This document shows positions 15,493 through 25,114 of a DNA stretch of 64,000 bases, piece by piece; position 1 is the first letter of the stretch; each line of letters begins with the position of its first letter. Source of the stretch: Anaerofustis stercorihominis (GTDB lineage Bacteria; Bacillota; Clostridia; Eubacteriales; Anaerofustaceae). The notes under the pieces are model-generated. The model was given only the letters and a program-made list of their open reading frames with translations. It was not told the origin of the DNA and did not search any database. The position numbers and the translations under genes are program-made. The stretch is from NCBI RefSeq assembly GCF_024623185.1, contig NZ_JANJZK010000001.1, positions 1 to 64,000 of the forward strand, read 5' to 3'.

Positions 15493-15972
15493 CTAAACGG
15501 TCTTATGATATAATTTATAATTTCCTTTGTCGTCTATGGTCATTATCCCGTAGCTTATTTTGCCGAAGCTTCTCATACTGCTTAGGCTCCCGGGGTTAAA
15601 AAGATGAATATTGCTGATTTTTTTATTTAAAGCTTCATGGGTGTGTCCGAACAAGACTATATCCGCTCCGATTTCATCGGCTTTATAGAATATATTTGTC
15701 AAAGAATTTTTTACTCCGTAGTAATGTCCGTGCGTCATAAATATTTTTCTGCCGTGAACAGTAAAAACCGCTTCTTCTTTTTCTTTCATGAAATCGCAGT
15801 TTCCTCTTACTCTGATTACATTCACCTTTTCATGATCTATATCCACCTCGTCCAAGTCAAAGTGGTGGTCTCCCAAGTGCAGAAGGTATGAGTAATTCTT
15901 TTCTCTTTTGATTATTTTTTCCAGCGTTTTTATGTCTCCGTGTGTATCGCTTATTATAAGTATTTTATCCAT
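15493..15972 (-). CDS. YfcE/MJ0936-family metallophosphoesterase
   Basis: The protein has about 159 residues. The calcineurin-like motifs are all present: ILIISDTHGD, LLHLGDHHFD, VRGNCDF (usual GNCD), FMTHGHYYG and LFGHTHEA. Relatives are Mn-dependent phosphodiesterases. I place the start at ATG 15972, with CGGAG before it; a GTG at 15990 would overlap the rdgB stop. In Bacillus subtilis the equivalent gene (ysnB) also follows gerM-rph-rdgB, and the same order is seen here. Natural substrate uncertain. Confidence 0.93.
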   Translation of the reverse strand: MDKILIISDTHGDIKTLEKIIKREKNYSYLLHLGDHHFDLDEVDIDHEKVNVIRVRGNCDFMKEKEEAVFTVHGRKIFMTHGHYYGVKNSLTNIFYKADEIGADIVLFGHTHEALNKKISNIHLFNPGSLSSMRSFGKISYGIMTIDDKGNYKLYHKTV

Positions 15973-15986
15973 TTTAGGCTCCGCGG

Positions 15987-16577
15987 TCACTTTAATTTTT
16001 TGTCCAAGATTTCTTTAGCTTTGGTAAAAGCTTTTCTTCTGTGGCTTACCCTGTTTTTTTCATCAAATGTAAGTTCGGCGTAAGTCTTATTCAGTTCCCT
16101 GATATAGAAAAGAGGGTCATATCCAAAACCTCCGTTTCCTATTTCCTTGGTTCCTATGATGCCTTCCACTTCACCTCTTACAGTCTCTGTCGTGCCGTCT
16201 TTATAGCATATACCTACCGTGCATACGAACTTTGCTTTCCTGTCCTCTTCTTTTACTCCCTTTAGTTTACTTAGGAGTTTTTCATTGTTTTTTTTGTCGC
16301 TTTTTTCTTCTCCCGCATATCTTGCGGAGTATATACCTGGCTCACCGTTCAAATACTTTACCATCAAACCCGAATCGTCCCCGAGCACAAGTTTGCCTGT
16401 CTTTTCATGGATGGCTTTTGCCTTGATAAGTGCATTTTCTTCAAATGTAGTCCCGTCTTCTACTATATCGTCAAAAAAGCCGGCTTCCTCCATGCTTATT
16501 ACTTTATAATCCTTTAAAATACTTTTTATTTCTTCTAATTTATGTTTGTTTGCTGACGCTATTATTACTTCTTTCAT
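15987..16577 (-). CDS. rdgB: XTP/dITP diphosphatase (Ham1/RdgB)
   Basis: This 196-residue house-cleaning enzyme hydrolyses non-canonical purine nucleoside triphosphates such as XTP and ITP to monophosphates, keeping them out of DNA and RNA. Motifs are SANKHKLEEIKSIL near residue 8, LVLGDDSGLMV near 64, GIYSARYAGE, GNGGFGYDPLFY and RVSHRRKAF near the end. It follows rph after 8 bases and precedes yfcE, the conserved gerM-rph-rdgB-yfcE order. Confidence 0.97.
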   Translation of the reverse strand: MKEVIIASANKHKLEEIKSILKDYKVISMEEAGFFDDIVEDGTTFEENALIKAKAIHEKTGKLVLGDDSGLMVKYLNGEPGIYSARYAGEEKSDKKNNEKLLSKLKGVKEEDRKAKFVCTVGICYKDGTTETVRGEVEGIIGTKEIGNGGFGYDPLFYIRELNKTYAELTFDEKNRVSHRRKAFTKAKEILDKKLK

Positions 16578-16585
16578 TGTTACCT

Positions 16586-17311
16586 CTAATTATTAAATCC
16601 AAGTACTTCTCTTTGAATTTCGATAAGTTCCTTAATACCTTTTTTTGCTAATACAAGAAGCTCTCCCAGCTCCTCTTCCTTAACCGGTCTTTTTTCTCCC
16701 GTCATCCCAAGCTCTATAAATTCTCCGTATTCGTTCATTACTACATTCATATCCACTATCGCATTTGAGTCTTCTATGTAGCATAAGTCTAACAGCGGTT
16801 CATTTTCGACTATGCCCACACTTATCGCCGCTAAGAACGATGTTAGCGGTAGTCTTTCTATTTCGCCCTTTTCAACCATTTTTGAAAGAGCATCGTAAAG
16901 TGCAACGAATGCCCCCGTGATACTTGCTACTCTCGTGCCTCCGTCGGCTTGTATGACGTCGCAGTCTATCATTATCGTCTTTTCACCTAAGATAGATAAG
17001 TCTACCACGCTTCTCAGACTTCTTCCTATGAGCCTTTGTATTTCCGAACTTCTTCCGTCCAGCTTTAATCTGTTGATGTCTCTTTGTTTCCTAGTTTGAG
17101 TGGAAGATGGAAGCATGGAGTATTCACATGTTATCCACCCGGTACCTTCTCCTCTTAAAAAGGGAGGAACCCTGTTTTCTATAAATGCCGAACATATTAC
17201 TTTAGTATTTCCTGATTCTATTAAAACGCATCCGTCGGGATACATGGTATAATTTCTCGTTATCTTTACTTCTCTTTTTTCATCAAACTTTCTGTTATCT
17301 GACCTTACCAT
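16586..17311 (-). CDS. rph: Ribonuclease PH
   Basis: RNase PH is a phosphate-dependent 3'-5' exoribonuclease that trims tRNA 3' ends. At 241 residues the length is typical. Motifs are [20 protein letters not shown] at the start, [39 protein letters not shown], and [20 protein letters not shown], the phosphate and active-site region with the conserved Asp residues. The encoded tRNA has CCA, consistent with exonucleolytic tRNA trimming. It is in one operon with gerM-like upstream and rdgB downstream. Confidence 0.98.
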   Translation of the reverse strand: MVRSDNRKFDEKREVKITRNYTMYPDGCVLIESGNTKVICSAFIENRVPPFLRGEGTGWITCEYSMLPSSTQTRKQRDINRLKLDGRSSEIQRLIGRSLRSVVDLSILGEKTIMIDCDVIQADGGTRVASITGAFVALYDALSKMVEKGEIERLPLTSFLAAISVGIVENEPLLDLCYIEDSNAIVDMNVVMNEYGEFIELGMTGEKRPVKEEELGELLVLAKKGIKELIEIQREVLGFNN

Positions 17312-17326
17312 ATGATTTTGCTCCTT

Positions 17327-18289
17327 CTATTTTCTTTCTTGATTTGAATAATCTTTAATAAGTACAGTTTCCATTATACCATTATTTTCTTCGTTTTGGT
17401 CTATTATGAAGCGAACTTTTTCAATAGAATCGGAATTTTCTTTTACCGTCAGCGAAACGCTGTTCTTATACATGTTTAGCATCGCCTTGTCCATTTTTTC
17501 GAATTCCTTGCTTAAATGTATATAAACGCTGTCTCCCTTGATTAGTATCTCCTTTAGCTTTGCATTATCGGCGAATATCATGCTTGAAAATTTGGTATCA
17601 CTGCAAAGGTTAAAATGAATGCTTAGTACTTCTTTCAAGCTTATATTGCTTTTTCTGTTATATACGCTGTAAGGTATATAATTGTAAACACTGTCGCATT
17701 TTTTAGCCAGATACATGGTCTGCTTTGATTTTGCGAGTTTGGAATATTTGATTTTATTTATATTTTCTCTGTAATAAAGCTTGTTCATTTCCGTCCCGAA
17801 GGGAAGCTTATCCGAGTTAGACAGATCGAACATCACGCCGTCCACGTTTTTATATTCGGTAAGTGCGTATATGATAGAAGTAACAAATGCGGTCTCATCG
17901 CTTTTATCCACGAATTGAGCGGATTTATCATTGAGGCTTACTTTAGCAGTCGTCCCGTCTACTTGAACGCTCTTGATACTCCCTGCAACCACTGCGGGAA
18001 GAAGTCCGTTTTTTGCCGCGATTTTGCTGTTTTCTTCGTTATCCACCATTAGATTGAGGACATTGTCAAAAGTAGCCTCTTCTTTGTTTACTTTTCTGGT
18101 TATCGGAACGACGTATCCCTCCGCATTCTTAAAGTAGATAGTCATATCCATCTGTTCCGTCTTCGTTTCTTTTTTTATGTAATTACTTACTGTCTGCTGT
18201 ACTTTTGCAGTCAGCTGGGGTTCTTTTATCGTTATGTAACTCAGTGCAATTATTCCGACTAATAATAATAATTTTATTAATTTTTTCAT
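17327..18289 (-). CDS. GerMN-domain protein (GerM-like)
   Basis: The protein has 320 residues with an N-terminal membrane anchor (about 4-20, no lipobox). Two GerMN-type domains follow. The first, about residues 45-165, starts MDMTIYFKNAEGYVVPITRKV and holds the TFDNVLNLMV segment. The second, about 195-315, has MYLAKKCDSVYNYIPYSV and SLKEVLSIHF. GerM in Bacillus is needed for spore germination and cell-wall remodelling, and gerM precedes rph there as it does here. AGGATGAGATAT lies before the ATG. This points to a spore-forming ancestry but does not prove sporulation. Confidence 0.9.
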   Translation of the reverse strand: MKKLIKLLLLVGIIALSYITIKEPQLTAKVQQTVSNYIKKETKTEQMDMTIYFKNAEGYVVPITRKVNKEEATFDNVLNLMVDNEENSKIAAKNGLLPAVVAGSIKSVQVDGTTAKVSLNDKSAQFVDKSDETAFVTSIIYALTEYKNVDGVMFDLSNSDKLPFGTEMNKLYYRENINKIKYSKLAKSKQTMYLAKKCDSVYNYIPYSVYNRKSNISLKEVLSIHFNLCSDTKFSSMIFADNAKLKEILIKGDSVYIHLSKEFEKMDKAMLNMYKNSVSLTVKENSDSIEKVRFIIDQNEENNGIMETVLIKDYSNQERK

Positions 18290-18720
18290 ATCTCATCCTC
18301 TTTAAATAGTTATGTCATTTAAATTTTATGAACAAGCCTTCTTAAATATTCATAGCTTGTTTATTATCCTAAAAAGATTATAGAAATTTGATTGGGAGTA
18401 TTATGGGAAATTTTATCAATAAATGAAAATTATTTATTTATAAGATTTTGATATTTAATTTAGCAGTTTATTTTTAATGTAACGATAACTTTTATATTCA
18501 AACATCATTTAATAATTCATTTGATAACAGATTTTAATTTTGGTTAAATCTATTGTCCTCCAATATTTAGAAGGATAGAGGCAGTATTTTATAAAATAAA
18601 AAGTGAGTTTAGATTGGTTAATATCAAGCATAAAATAGTGTCAACCTATTACTATTTAAAAGTTGACATAAGGAAGGGAAAATTGATATAATCTACCATA
18701 AATCATTAGGGAGGATATAA
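18290..18720. other. Divergent intergenic region, gerM-like / bioY
   Basis: About 430 A+T-rich bases. Near the left, AACAAGC and GCTTGTT (around 18331-18361) are complementary, a possible weak hairpin. On the right lie the bioY promoter and a BirA-like operator (18639-18692). The middle part shows no gene, RNA fold or repeat that I can support. Confidence 0.6.
18639..18692 (+). promoter_or_regulatory. bioY promoter with BirA-like operator
   Basis: TGTCAAC (18639-18645) and GTTGACA (18662-18668) are inverted half-sites 16 bases apart. That is the layout of BirA operators, whose consensus is TTGTAAACC with N14-16. The right half contains the -35 box TTGACA (18663-18668); TATAAT follows at 18687-18692 after 18 bases. 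Biotin-bound BirA at this site would shut off bioY-bioB-bioD. BirA itself is not in this window. Confidence 0.72.
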
Positions 18721-19287
18721 ATGAAAAATATCAATACAAAAGACTTGGTGATGTGTTCACTGTTTACCGCTTTGGTAGCTGTCGGTGCTTTTATAAAAAT
18801 ACCCGTGCCGTATATGGATTATTTTACTCTGCAGTTCTTATTTGTTCTTTTGGCAGGTATGCTCCTTGGAAGCAGGCTGGGAATGCTGTCGGTCATGATA
18901 TATGTTCTGCTCGGATTGTTCGGCTTTCCGATTTTTGCATCAGGCGGAGGTATCAATTATATTTTAAGACCGAGTTTCGGGTATCTAATCGGATTTGTCT
19001 TTGCAGCTTTCGTATGCGGTTTGGTTCTTGAAAAGGCAGAGGAGAAGTCATTTAAAACCTATCTTATCTCCGCTTTTGTGGGATTTGTCGTTACATATTT
19101 TTTAGGTCTTACTTATAAATATTTAATGCTTAATTTTTTCGTTGGCGAACCTGTTTCATTTTTTATCGTTCTTGCTTCTTGTTTTCCTCTTGATATGCCC
19201 GGGGATATACTTCTATGTTTTATGTCAGCGGTCTTGGGAAAGAAATTAGTTCCTATAGTTAGGAGAAACAGTTATGCAGTTAGATAA
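18721..19287 (+). CDS. bioY: Biotin transporter substrate-binding subunit BioY
   Basis: BioY is the S-component of the ECF-type biotin importer, a 188-residue protein with about six membrane helices. Family signals are [14 protein letters not shown] near the start, [11 protein letters not shown]-type helix ([18 protein letters not shown]), [31 protein letters not shown] (key: [20 protein letters not shown]) and DMPGDILLC near the end. GGGAGGATATAA precedes the ATG. It overlaps bioB by 14 bases, and the operon carries a BirA-like operator, so uptake and synthesis should be repressed together when biotin is plentiful. Confidence 0.97.
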   Translation: MKNINTKDLVMCSLFTALVAVGAFIKIPVPYMDYFTLQFLFVLLAGMLLGSRLGMLSVMIYVLLGLFGFPIFASGGGINYILRPSFGYLIGFVFAAFVCGLVLEKAEEKSFKTYLISAFVGFVVTYFLGLTYKYLMLNFFVGEPVSFFIVLASCFPLDMPGDILLCFMSAVLGKKLVPIVRRNSYAVR

Positions 19288-20236
19288 ATTAAAAGATAGG
19301 ATATTAGACGGATATGATATCAGCTATGAAGAGGCTTTATTATTGATAAAAAGTCCTTTAAATGAACTTAGGGAATGTGCTGATGAAATCAGAAAGGTAA
19401 AGTGCGGGAATAAATTCGAACTCTGTACGATAATCAATGCCAAGAGCGGAAGATGTACCGAGGATTGTAAGTACTGTGCACAATCGGTACATTATAAAAC
19501 CGATATAGATGAATATGATTTTTTAGATGATAATGAAATTATCCAAAGTGCATTGTCAAATGAAAAAGCCGGAGTAGATAGGTTTTCCATAGTCACTTCG
19601 GGGAGAAGGTTCAATAAAAAAGATGTGGATAAGCTGTGCGTAACTTACAGGAAACTAAATAATAAGTGCAGTATAGACTTTTGCGGTTCTCTTGGACTTT
19701 TGGAATATGAGGATTTTATAAAGCTAAAAAATGCGGGGATGAGCAGGTATCATAATAACCTGGAAACTTCACGAAGGTTCTTTCCTTATATTTGTACTAC
19801 TCATACATATGATGAAAAATTGCACACCATAAAAGAGGCTAAGAAAGCAGGACTTGAGATATGCAGCGGAGGCATTTTCGGTCTTGGAGAGACCATAATT
19901 GACAGGATAGATATGGCTTTTACTTTAAAGGCGATAGGAGTAAAAAGCGTTCCCATAAATATTTTAAATCCCATAAAAGGTACACCTCTAGAGCATAATG
20001 AGCCTTTAAGCTACGATGAGATAAACAGAAGCATAGCTATATATAGATTTATCTTGCCGAATGTCTTACTTAGACTTGCCGGCGGAAGAGCCCTTTTTTA
20101 CGATAAGGGAAAAAGTGCGGTAAATAGCGGGGTCAACAGTGCTATATCAGGGAATATGCTGACTACCTACGGTATAGAAACAAAAGATGATATAGATATG
20201 GTAAAGGATATAGGTTTTGAGGTGAGTAATGAGTAG
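19274..20236 (+). CDS. bioB: Biotin synthase
   Basis: BioB is a radical-SAM enzyme that inserts sulfur into dethiobiotin to make biotin. The 320-residue protein carries the CxxxCxxC motif CTEDCKYC (Cys61, Cys65, Cys68). Other family regions are [35 protein letters not shown] and [25 protein letters not shown] within the end of bioY is its ribosome site. It overlaps bioD by 8 bases. Confidence 0.98.
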   Translation: MQLDKLKDRILDGYDISYEEALLLIKSPLNELRECADEIRKVKCGNKFELCTIINAKSGRCTEDCKYCAQSVHYKTDIDEYDFLDDNEIIQSALSNEKAGVDRFSIVTSGRRFNKKDVDKLCVTYRKLNNKCSIDFCGSLGLLEYEDFIKLKNAGMSRYHNNLETSRRFFPYICTTHTYDEKLHTIKEAKKAGLEICSGGIFGLGETIIDRIDMAFTLKAIGVKSVPINILNPIKGTPLEHNEPLSYDEINRSIAIYRFILPNVLLRLAGGRALFYDKGKSAVNSGVNSAISGNMLTTYGIETKDDIDMVKDIGFEVSNE

Positions 20237-20912
20237 AGGGATTTTTGTGACCGCGACGGGTACGGATATAGGTAAAACTTATATAAGCGGACTTATTTTA
20301 AAAAAGCTTAGGGATAGCGGATATAACGCAGGATACTTTAAAGCCGCGATAAGCGGAGCAGTAAAAGAAAACGGAAAGTTTGTTTCTTCGGATGCGCATT
20401 ATGTAAATGAAATTTCCGGTTTGAACGAGGATATAGATGATATGGTTTCATATATGTACGAAAGTGAAGTTTCCCCTCATTTGGCTCAAAAAATAGAAGG
20501 AAATAAGATCAATATTAACAAAATAAAATCCGATTATGATAATTTACAATTTAAATATGATTATATCCTTACCGAGGGAAGCGGAGGGATAATATGTCCC
20601 ATAATGTATGACGGCAAAAATAGAATTATGCTTGGAGATATAATAAAACTTCTGGGTTTAAATGTGGTGGTGATAACCTACAGTTCTCTGGGGTGTATCA
20701 ATGATACTGTCCTTACCTGTGAATACTTAAAAAATAGAAATATCTTTATTAAAGGTATAATAATGAATAATTTCGATGAAGAAAATATGTTATGCATTGA
20801 TAACAAAAAAATGATAGAAGAGTTAACGAACTGTGAAGTAGTGGAGACTATAAATAAAAATCAAAAAGAATTATCTCTGGACACAAAAAAGTTATTGAAA
20901 ATTTTTGAATAA
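20229..20912 (+). CDS. bioD: Dethiobiotin synthetase
   Basis: BioD makes dethiobiotin from 7,8-diaminopelargonate, CO2 and ATP. This 227-residue P-loop protein has [14 protein letters not shown] near the start (Walker A), [17 protein letters not shown] and [12 protein letters not shown]. The usual YKPVxSG Pro is replaced in YFKAAISG, which is seen in some relatives. It closes the bioY-bioB-bioD operon; bioA, bioF and early pimeloyl genes are not present in the window. Confidence 0.95.
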   Translation: MSRGIFVTATGTDIGKTYISGLILKKLRDSGYNAGYFKAAISGAVKENGKFVSSDAHYVNEISGLNEDIDDMVSYMYESEVSPHLAQKIEGNKININKIKSDYDNLQFKYDYILTEGSGGIICPIMYDGKNRIMLGDIIKLLGLNVVVITYSSLGCINDTVLTCEYLKNRNIFIKGIIMNNFDEENMLCIDNKKMIEELTNCEVVETINKNQKELSLDTKKLLKIFE

Positions 20913-20916
20913 AGTC

Positions 20917-20962
20917 TTGACAATCAAATAAAAACAAGATAATATGTTAGGAAGCTAACATA
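20917..20962 (+). promoter_or_regulatory. marR promoter with perfect inverted repeat
   Basis: TTGACA (20917-20922), 17 bases, TAATAT (20940-20945). The palindrome TATGTTAG-GAAG-CTAACATA at 20943-20962 covers the -10 region. A weaker copy with the same GAAG-CTAAC core lies before the ABC genes at 21437-21450. It is the likely operator of the MarR protein. Confidence 0.88.
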
Positions 20963-20981
20963 TTTAGAAGGTGTTTTAGAA

Positions 20982-21404
20982 ATGAAAACAAAAAAAGATA
21001 TAGGCAGGATAATCAATATTTTATCCAATGAACTTAAAAAATCCATGAACAAGAATGCTGCGTGTTACGGTGTGACGGGTATACAAAGCAAAGTGCTATA
21101 TTATATCAGCAAACAAAAAAGCGATATATTTCAAAAAGATATAGAAGCACAGTTTCATACCAGCAGAGCCACTGCCAGCGGCATATTGCAGCTTTTGGAA
21201 GAAAATGAACTTATCAGGCGAGAATGCGTGGATTATGATGCGAGACTCAAAAAAATAATAATAACCCAAAAGGGTCTTGACATCAAAGAGAGTATCGGAA
21301 AAGAAATAAATAAGACCGAGGAAAAATTAAAGCTCGGTATTTCCGATGATGAGCTTGATACTTTTTTAAAGGTATGCGATAAGATGCTGATCAATCTGAG
21401 ATGA
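20982..21404 (+). CDS. MarR-family transcriptional regulator
   Basis: This 140-residue winged-helix protein has a DNA-binding core at about residues 45-100 (FQKDIEAQFHTSRATASGIL, then LIRRECVDYDARLKKIIIT). The wing DxRxK/R pattern (DARLKK) is typical of MarR. It sits directly upstream of a two-gene ABC exporter, a very common arrangement in which the regulator represses the pump. Two matching palindromes, one over its own -10 box and one in front of the ABC genes, support this. The inducing ligand is unknown. Confidence 0.93.
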   Translation: MKTKKDIGRIINILSNELKKSMNKNAACYGVTGIQSKVLYYISKQKSDIFQKDIEAQFHTSRATASGILQLLEENELIRRECVDYDARLKKIIITQKGLDIKESIGKEINKTEEKLKLGISDDELDTFLKVCDKMLINLR

Positions 21405-21436
21405 TATTTTTTGATGATATAGTTAGGCACCTTACA

Positions 21437-21450
21437 GTTATGAAGCTAAC
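21437..21450 (+). promoter_or_regulatory. Second MarR operator before ABC genes
   Basis: GTTAT-GAAG-CTAAC keeps the centre and right arm of the perfect site at 20943-20962 but mismatches the innermost pair. GTTAG also occurs 15 bases earlier. It ends 21 bases before the ABC start codon. Confidence 0.6.
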
Positions 21451-21471
21451 TTTAATTTAGGAGGTAAAGAA

Positions 21472-23199
21472 ATGTTAAAGACATTATTCGGTTCTATCAG
21501 AGAGTACAAAAAAGATTCTTTGCTAGCACCTTTTTTCGTCATAATAGAAGTTTTGATGGAAGTACTTATTCCATTTTATATGGCTAATATTATCGACCTT
21601 GGAATAGAAAAAGGTAACTTAAATTATATTGTTAAGCTGGGTGTTTTTTTATTTGGTATTGCACTCGTTTCTCTCATATGCGGTGTTCTTGCGGGAAAAT
21701 ATGCCGCAGGTGCCGCTGCGGGTTTTGCCAAGAATTTAAGAAAAGATATGTTTTATAAAATACAGGACTTTTCTTTTTCAAACATAGATAAATTTTCAAC
21801 AGCGAGTTTGGTTACCAGGCTTACCACGGATGTAACGAATGTTCAGATTGCTTATCAGATGATAGTGCGTATGCTTATCCGTTCACCTATTATGTTATTT
21901 TTCGCTCTCGTGTTTGCAATCAAAATAAACCTTCAGGTTTCGGTAGTATTTTTCATCGCTATACCTGTGCTGGGCGTTCTGTTATTCTTTATTGCGATAA
22001 AGGCACATCCGCACTTCGAGAGAGTGTTCAATACATACGATAAGTTAAATAATGTGGTACAGGAAAATGTTACAGGGGTAAGAGTGGTAAAGGCTTATGT
22101 AAGGGAAGACCACGAAGTTGAAAAGTTCGGAGGTATATCGAAGCTTATATTCAAGTTCTTTACAAAAGCAGAAAAAATAGTAGCCTTAAATACTCCGATA
22201 ATGCAGTTTACTATCTATAGCTGTATTTTGGCTATTTCATATTTGGCTGCAAGATTTATCACCGTAGGTACAATGACCACCGGAGAACTTACGAGTATGG
22301 TCGTTTATGCTTCCCAAATACTTTCGAGCCTTATGATACTTTCAATGGTTTTCGTAATGGTGCTTATGGCGCAGACTTCCGCAGAACGTATCGTGGAAGT
22401 ACTTAATGAAGAAAGTGATTTATCTAACGGAGAAAATCCCGTAACTGATGTAAAAGACGGTTCTATCGACTTTGAAAATGTAGATTTCAGCTATGGAGGA
22501 GACGGCGATAGTCTTCCTTTAAAGGATATAAATTTACATATAGATGCCGGTAAGACCGTTGGTATCATCGGGAGCACGGGAAGCTCGAAAACATCCCTCG
22601 TTCAGCTTATCCCGAGACTTTACGACATTACAAAAGGAAGCGTTAAAGTCGGAGGAATCGATGTAAGAGACTATGATATAGAAACGCTCAGAAACGAAGT
22701 AGCGATGGTTTTACAAAAAAATACTCTCTTTGCAGGGACAATCAAAGATAATCTAAGGTGGGGGAATGAAAATGCCACGGACGAAGAAATAGTAAGAGCA
22801 TGCAGGCTTTCTCAGGCAGACAGTTTCATTGAAGAGTTCCCCGATAAATACGATACTAAGATAGAACAGGGAGGCACGAATGTTTCCGGAGGACAAAAGC
22901 AGCGTTTATGTATAGCAAGAGCACTGCTTAAAAATCCTAAGATACTTATTTTGGATGATTCCACCAGTGCGGTGGATACCAAAACCGATGCCTTCATCAG
23001 AAAATCCTTCAGGGAAGAAATCCCGGGAACTACAAAAATAATCATTGCCCAAAGGATATCTTCCGTAGAAGATGCGGATATGATAATCGTAATGGACAGC
23101 GGGAAGATAGACCAAATTGGGACTCATGATGAACTTATAAAAGAAAATGATATATATAAAGATGTTTATAATTCTCAGGTGAAGGGAGGGCGTGAATAA
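21472..23199 (+). CDS. ABC exporter half-transporter, degenerate-site subunit
   Basis: The 575-residue protein has six membrane helices (about 1-320) fused to an ATPase domain. Walker A reads GSTGSSKTS near 370, the signature is VSGGQKQR, and Walker B ends ILILDDSTSAVD. The catalytic Glu after Walker B is therefore Asp, the mark of the non-hydrolysing site in heterodimeric exporters such as BmrCD or TM287/288. AGGAGGTAAAG precedes the ATG. The next gene, which starts on the last base of this one, supplies the partner. It is probably a drug or peptide exporter under MarR control. Confidence 0.95.
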   Translation: MLKTLFGSIREYKKDSLLAPFFVIIEVLMEVLIPFYMANIIDLGIEKGNLNYIVKLGVFLFGIALVSLICGVLAGKYAAGAAAGFAKNLRKDMFYKIQDFSFSNIDKFSTASLVTRLTTDVTNVQIAYQMIVRMLIRSPIMLFFALVFAIKINLQVSVVFFIAIPVLGVLLFFIAIKAHPHFERVFNTYDKLNNVVQENVTGVRVVKAYVREDHEVEKFGGISKLIFKFFTKAEKIVALNTPIMQFTIYSCILAISYLAARFITVGTMTTGELTSMVVYASQILSSLMILSMVFVMVLMAQTSAERIVEVLNEESDLSNGENPVTDVKDGSIDFENVDFSYGGDGDSLPLKDINLHIDAGKTVGIIGSTGSSKTSLVQLIPRLYDITKGSVKVGGIDVRDYDIETLRNEVAMVLQKNTLFAGTIKDNLRWGNENATDEEIVRACRLSQADSFIEEFPDKYDTKIEQGGTNVSGGQKQRLCIARALLKNPKILILDDSTSAVDTKTDAFIRKSFREEIPGTTKIIIAQRISSVEDADMIIVMDSGKIDQIGTHDELIKENDIYKDVYNSQVKGGRE

Positions 23200-25079
23200 T
23201 GACTGATAAAAAAACAAATAAAAGTAATTATTTTAAGACCGCAAAACGTCTCCTAGGATATGTATTTAAATCATATAAACTGGAATTCTTTGTGGTGTTC
23301 ATAGCAATCATAATAAGTTCCGTAGCAAGTATGTCAAGTTCTCTGTTCCTGATGTATTTGATAGATGATATCATCACACCTCTTATAAATAGTGTTAACC
23401 CGGAATTCTTCGGAGTTCTTAAAGCAATAATGCTGTTTGGTATAGTTTATTATACAGGCGTACTATGTACTTTCATCTATTCAAGGCTGATGGTAAATAT
23501 CGGTCAGGGAGTACTTAAAAAGATAAGAGACGATATGTTCGTTCATATGCAGTCACTTCCAATAAAGTATTTCGATACTCATTCACACGGTGAACTTATG
23601 AGTTTATATACAAATGATACCGATACGTTAAGACAGATGATCTGTCAGAGTATCCCACAGGTGTTCTCCTCTGTGGTGACCGTAGTGGCAGTATTTTTCG
23701 CAATGCTTTATATAAGCATACCTTTATCGATACTTTCGATATTTATAATAATATTGATGGTCTTGGCTACAAAAATAGTAGGAGGCAAGAGCGGTAAATA
23801 CTTTGTAAGTCAGCAGAAGAATTTGGGTACATTGGACGGATATGTGGAAGAAATGATGAGCGGTCAAAAAGTAGTCAAAGTATTCTGCCATGAAGAGGAA
23901 AGTAAAGCAGACTTTGATAAATTGAATGAAAGCCTGTTTGAGAGTGCCGCAAAGGCAAACGGATATGCAAATATCATTATTCCCATAATAGCAAACTTGG
24001 GATACATACAATATGTACTTACCGCTATTCTCGGAGGTTATCTTGCTATATCGGGAGTCGGGGGACTTACTCTCGGCGCCATTGCTTCATTCCTTCAATT
24101 AACGAGAAACTTCAACTTCCCCTTCAGTCAAATCTCGGGACAGTTAAATTCGATAATAATGGCACTTGCGGGGGCTGAAAGGATATTCAAATTGATAGAT
24201 GAAGAGCCTGAAGAAGATGACGGATATGTAGGTCTTGTGAATGCGGTTATAGATGAAGACGGGAATGTAGAGGAAAGTGAAAAGCGTACCGGACAGTGGG
24301 CTTGGAAGCATCCTCATTCAGACGGAAGCGTTACATATACTCCTTTAAAGGGAGATGTAAGATTTATTGATATGAGCTTTGGATATGATTCCAATAAAAC
24401 GGTTTTGAATAAATTGAACTTATATGCAAAACCGGGACAAAAACTTGCATTTGTAGGTTCTACGGGTGCTGGTAAGACTACCATAACAAATCTTATAAAT
24501 AGATTTTACGATGTAACAAAAGGTAAAATAAGATACGACGGTATAAACGTCAATAAAATCAAAAAGGCTGATTTAAGGAGGTCTCTCGGTATAGTACTTC
24601 AGGATACGCATTTGTTTACAGGAACCATTATGGAAAATATCCGTTACGGTAAACTGGACGCAACAGACGAAGAAGTATACAAAGCAGCTAAACTTGTCAA
24701 TGCGGATAAATTTATAAAAATGCTCCCTCAGGGATATGACACTAAAATTTCCGGAACGGGAGAAGAACTTTCACAGGGACAAAGACAGCTGTTATCCATA
24801 GCTAGAGCGGCACTAAACAACCCTCCTGTTTTGATTTTAGATGAAGCTACCTCAAGTATAGATACACGTACGGAAAAAATAGTTCAGGACGGTATGGATG
24901 AGCTTATGAAAGGCAGGACGGTTTTCGTAATTGCCCACAGGTTATCCACAATAAGAAATTCCGATGCGATAATAGTGTTGGAACATGGGACCATTATCGA
25001 AAGAGGAGATCATGAACAGCTTATTGATAAGCATGGTACATATTACAGATTATATACCGGTGCGTTGGAACTGTCATAA
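23199..25079 (+). CDS. ABC exporter half-transporter, catalytic subunit
   Basis: This 626-residue fusion of membrane domain and ATPase has Walker A GSTGAGKTT and Walker B with the catalytic Glu (LILDEATSSID). Its signature motif is altered to LSQGQRQ, which pairs with the Asp-containing site of the partner. This complementary degeneration is what heterodimeric exporters show. An insertion of about 40 residues before the ATPase domain (EEPEEDDGYVGLV ... GQWAWKHPHSDGSV, about 340-380) is often seen in the larger partner. The ATG overlaps the upstream stop by one base. Confidence 0.95.
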   Translation: MTDKKTNKSNYFKTAKRLLGYVFKSYKLEFFVVFIAIIISSVASMSSSLFLMYLIDDIITPLINSVNPEFFGVLKAIMLFGIVYYTGVLCTFIYSRLMVNIGQGVLKKIRDDMFVHMQSLPIKYFDTHSHGELMSLYTNDTDTLRQMICQSIPQVFSSVVTVVAVFFAMLYISIPLSILSIFIIILMVLATKIVGGKSGKYFVSQQKNLGTLDGYVEEMMSGQKVVKVFCHEEESKADFDKLNESLFESAAKANGYANIIIPIIANLGYIQYVLTAILGGYLAISGVGGLTLGAIASFLQLTRNFNFPFSQISGQLNSIIMALAGAERIFKLIDEEPEEDDGYVGLVNAVIDEDGNVEESEKRTGQWAWKHPHSDGSVTYTPLKGDVRFIDMSFGYDSNKTVLNKLNLYAKPGQKLAFVGSTGAGKTTITNLINRFYDVTKGKIRYDGINVNKIKKADLRRSLGIVLQDTHLFTGTIMENIRYGKLDATDEEVYKAAKLVNADKFIKMLPQGYDTKISGTGEELSQGQRQLLSIARAALNNPPVLILDEATSSIDTRTEKIVQDGMDELMKGRTVFVIAHRLSTIRNSDAIIVLEHGTIIERGDHEQLIDKHGTYYRLYTGALELS

Positions 25080-25090
25080 TAAGGATAATA

Positions 25091-25114
25091 AAAAGACAGC
25101 TTAAGCTGTCTTTT
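25091..25114. terminator. Bidirectional terminator
   Basis: AAAAGACAGCTT and AAGCTGTCTTTT form a perfect stem between the converging ABC and DUF3021 genes. Confidence 0.9.

Noticed and set aside
18290-18638. Riboswitch upstream of bioY
   Set aside because: No recognised fold or conserved motif; the BirA-like operator explains control of the operon.
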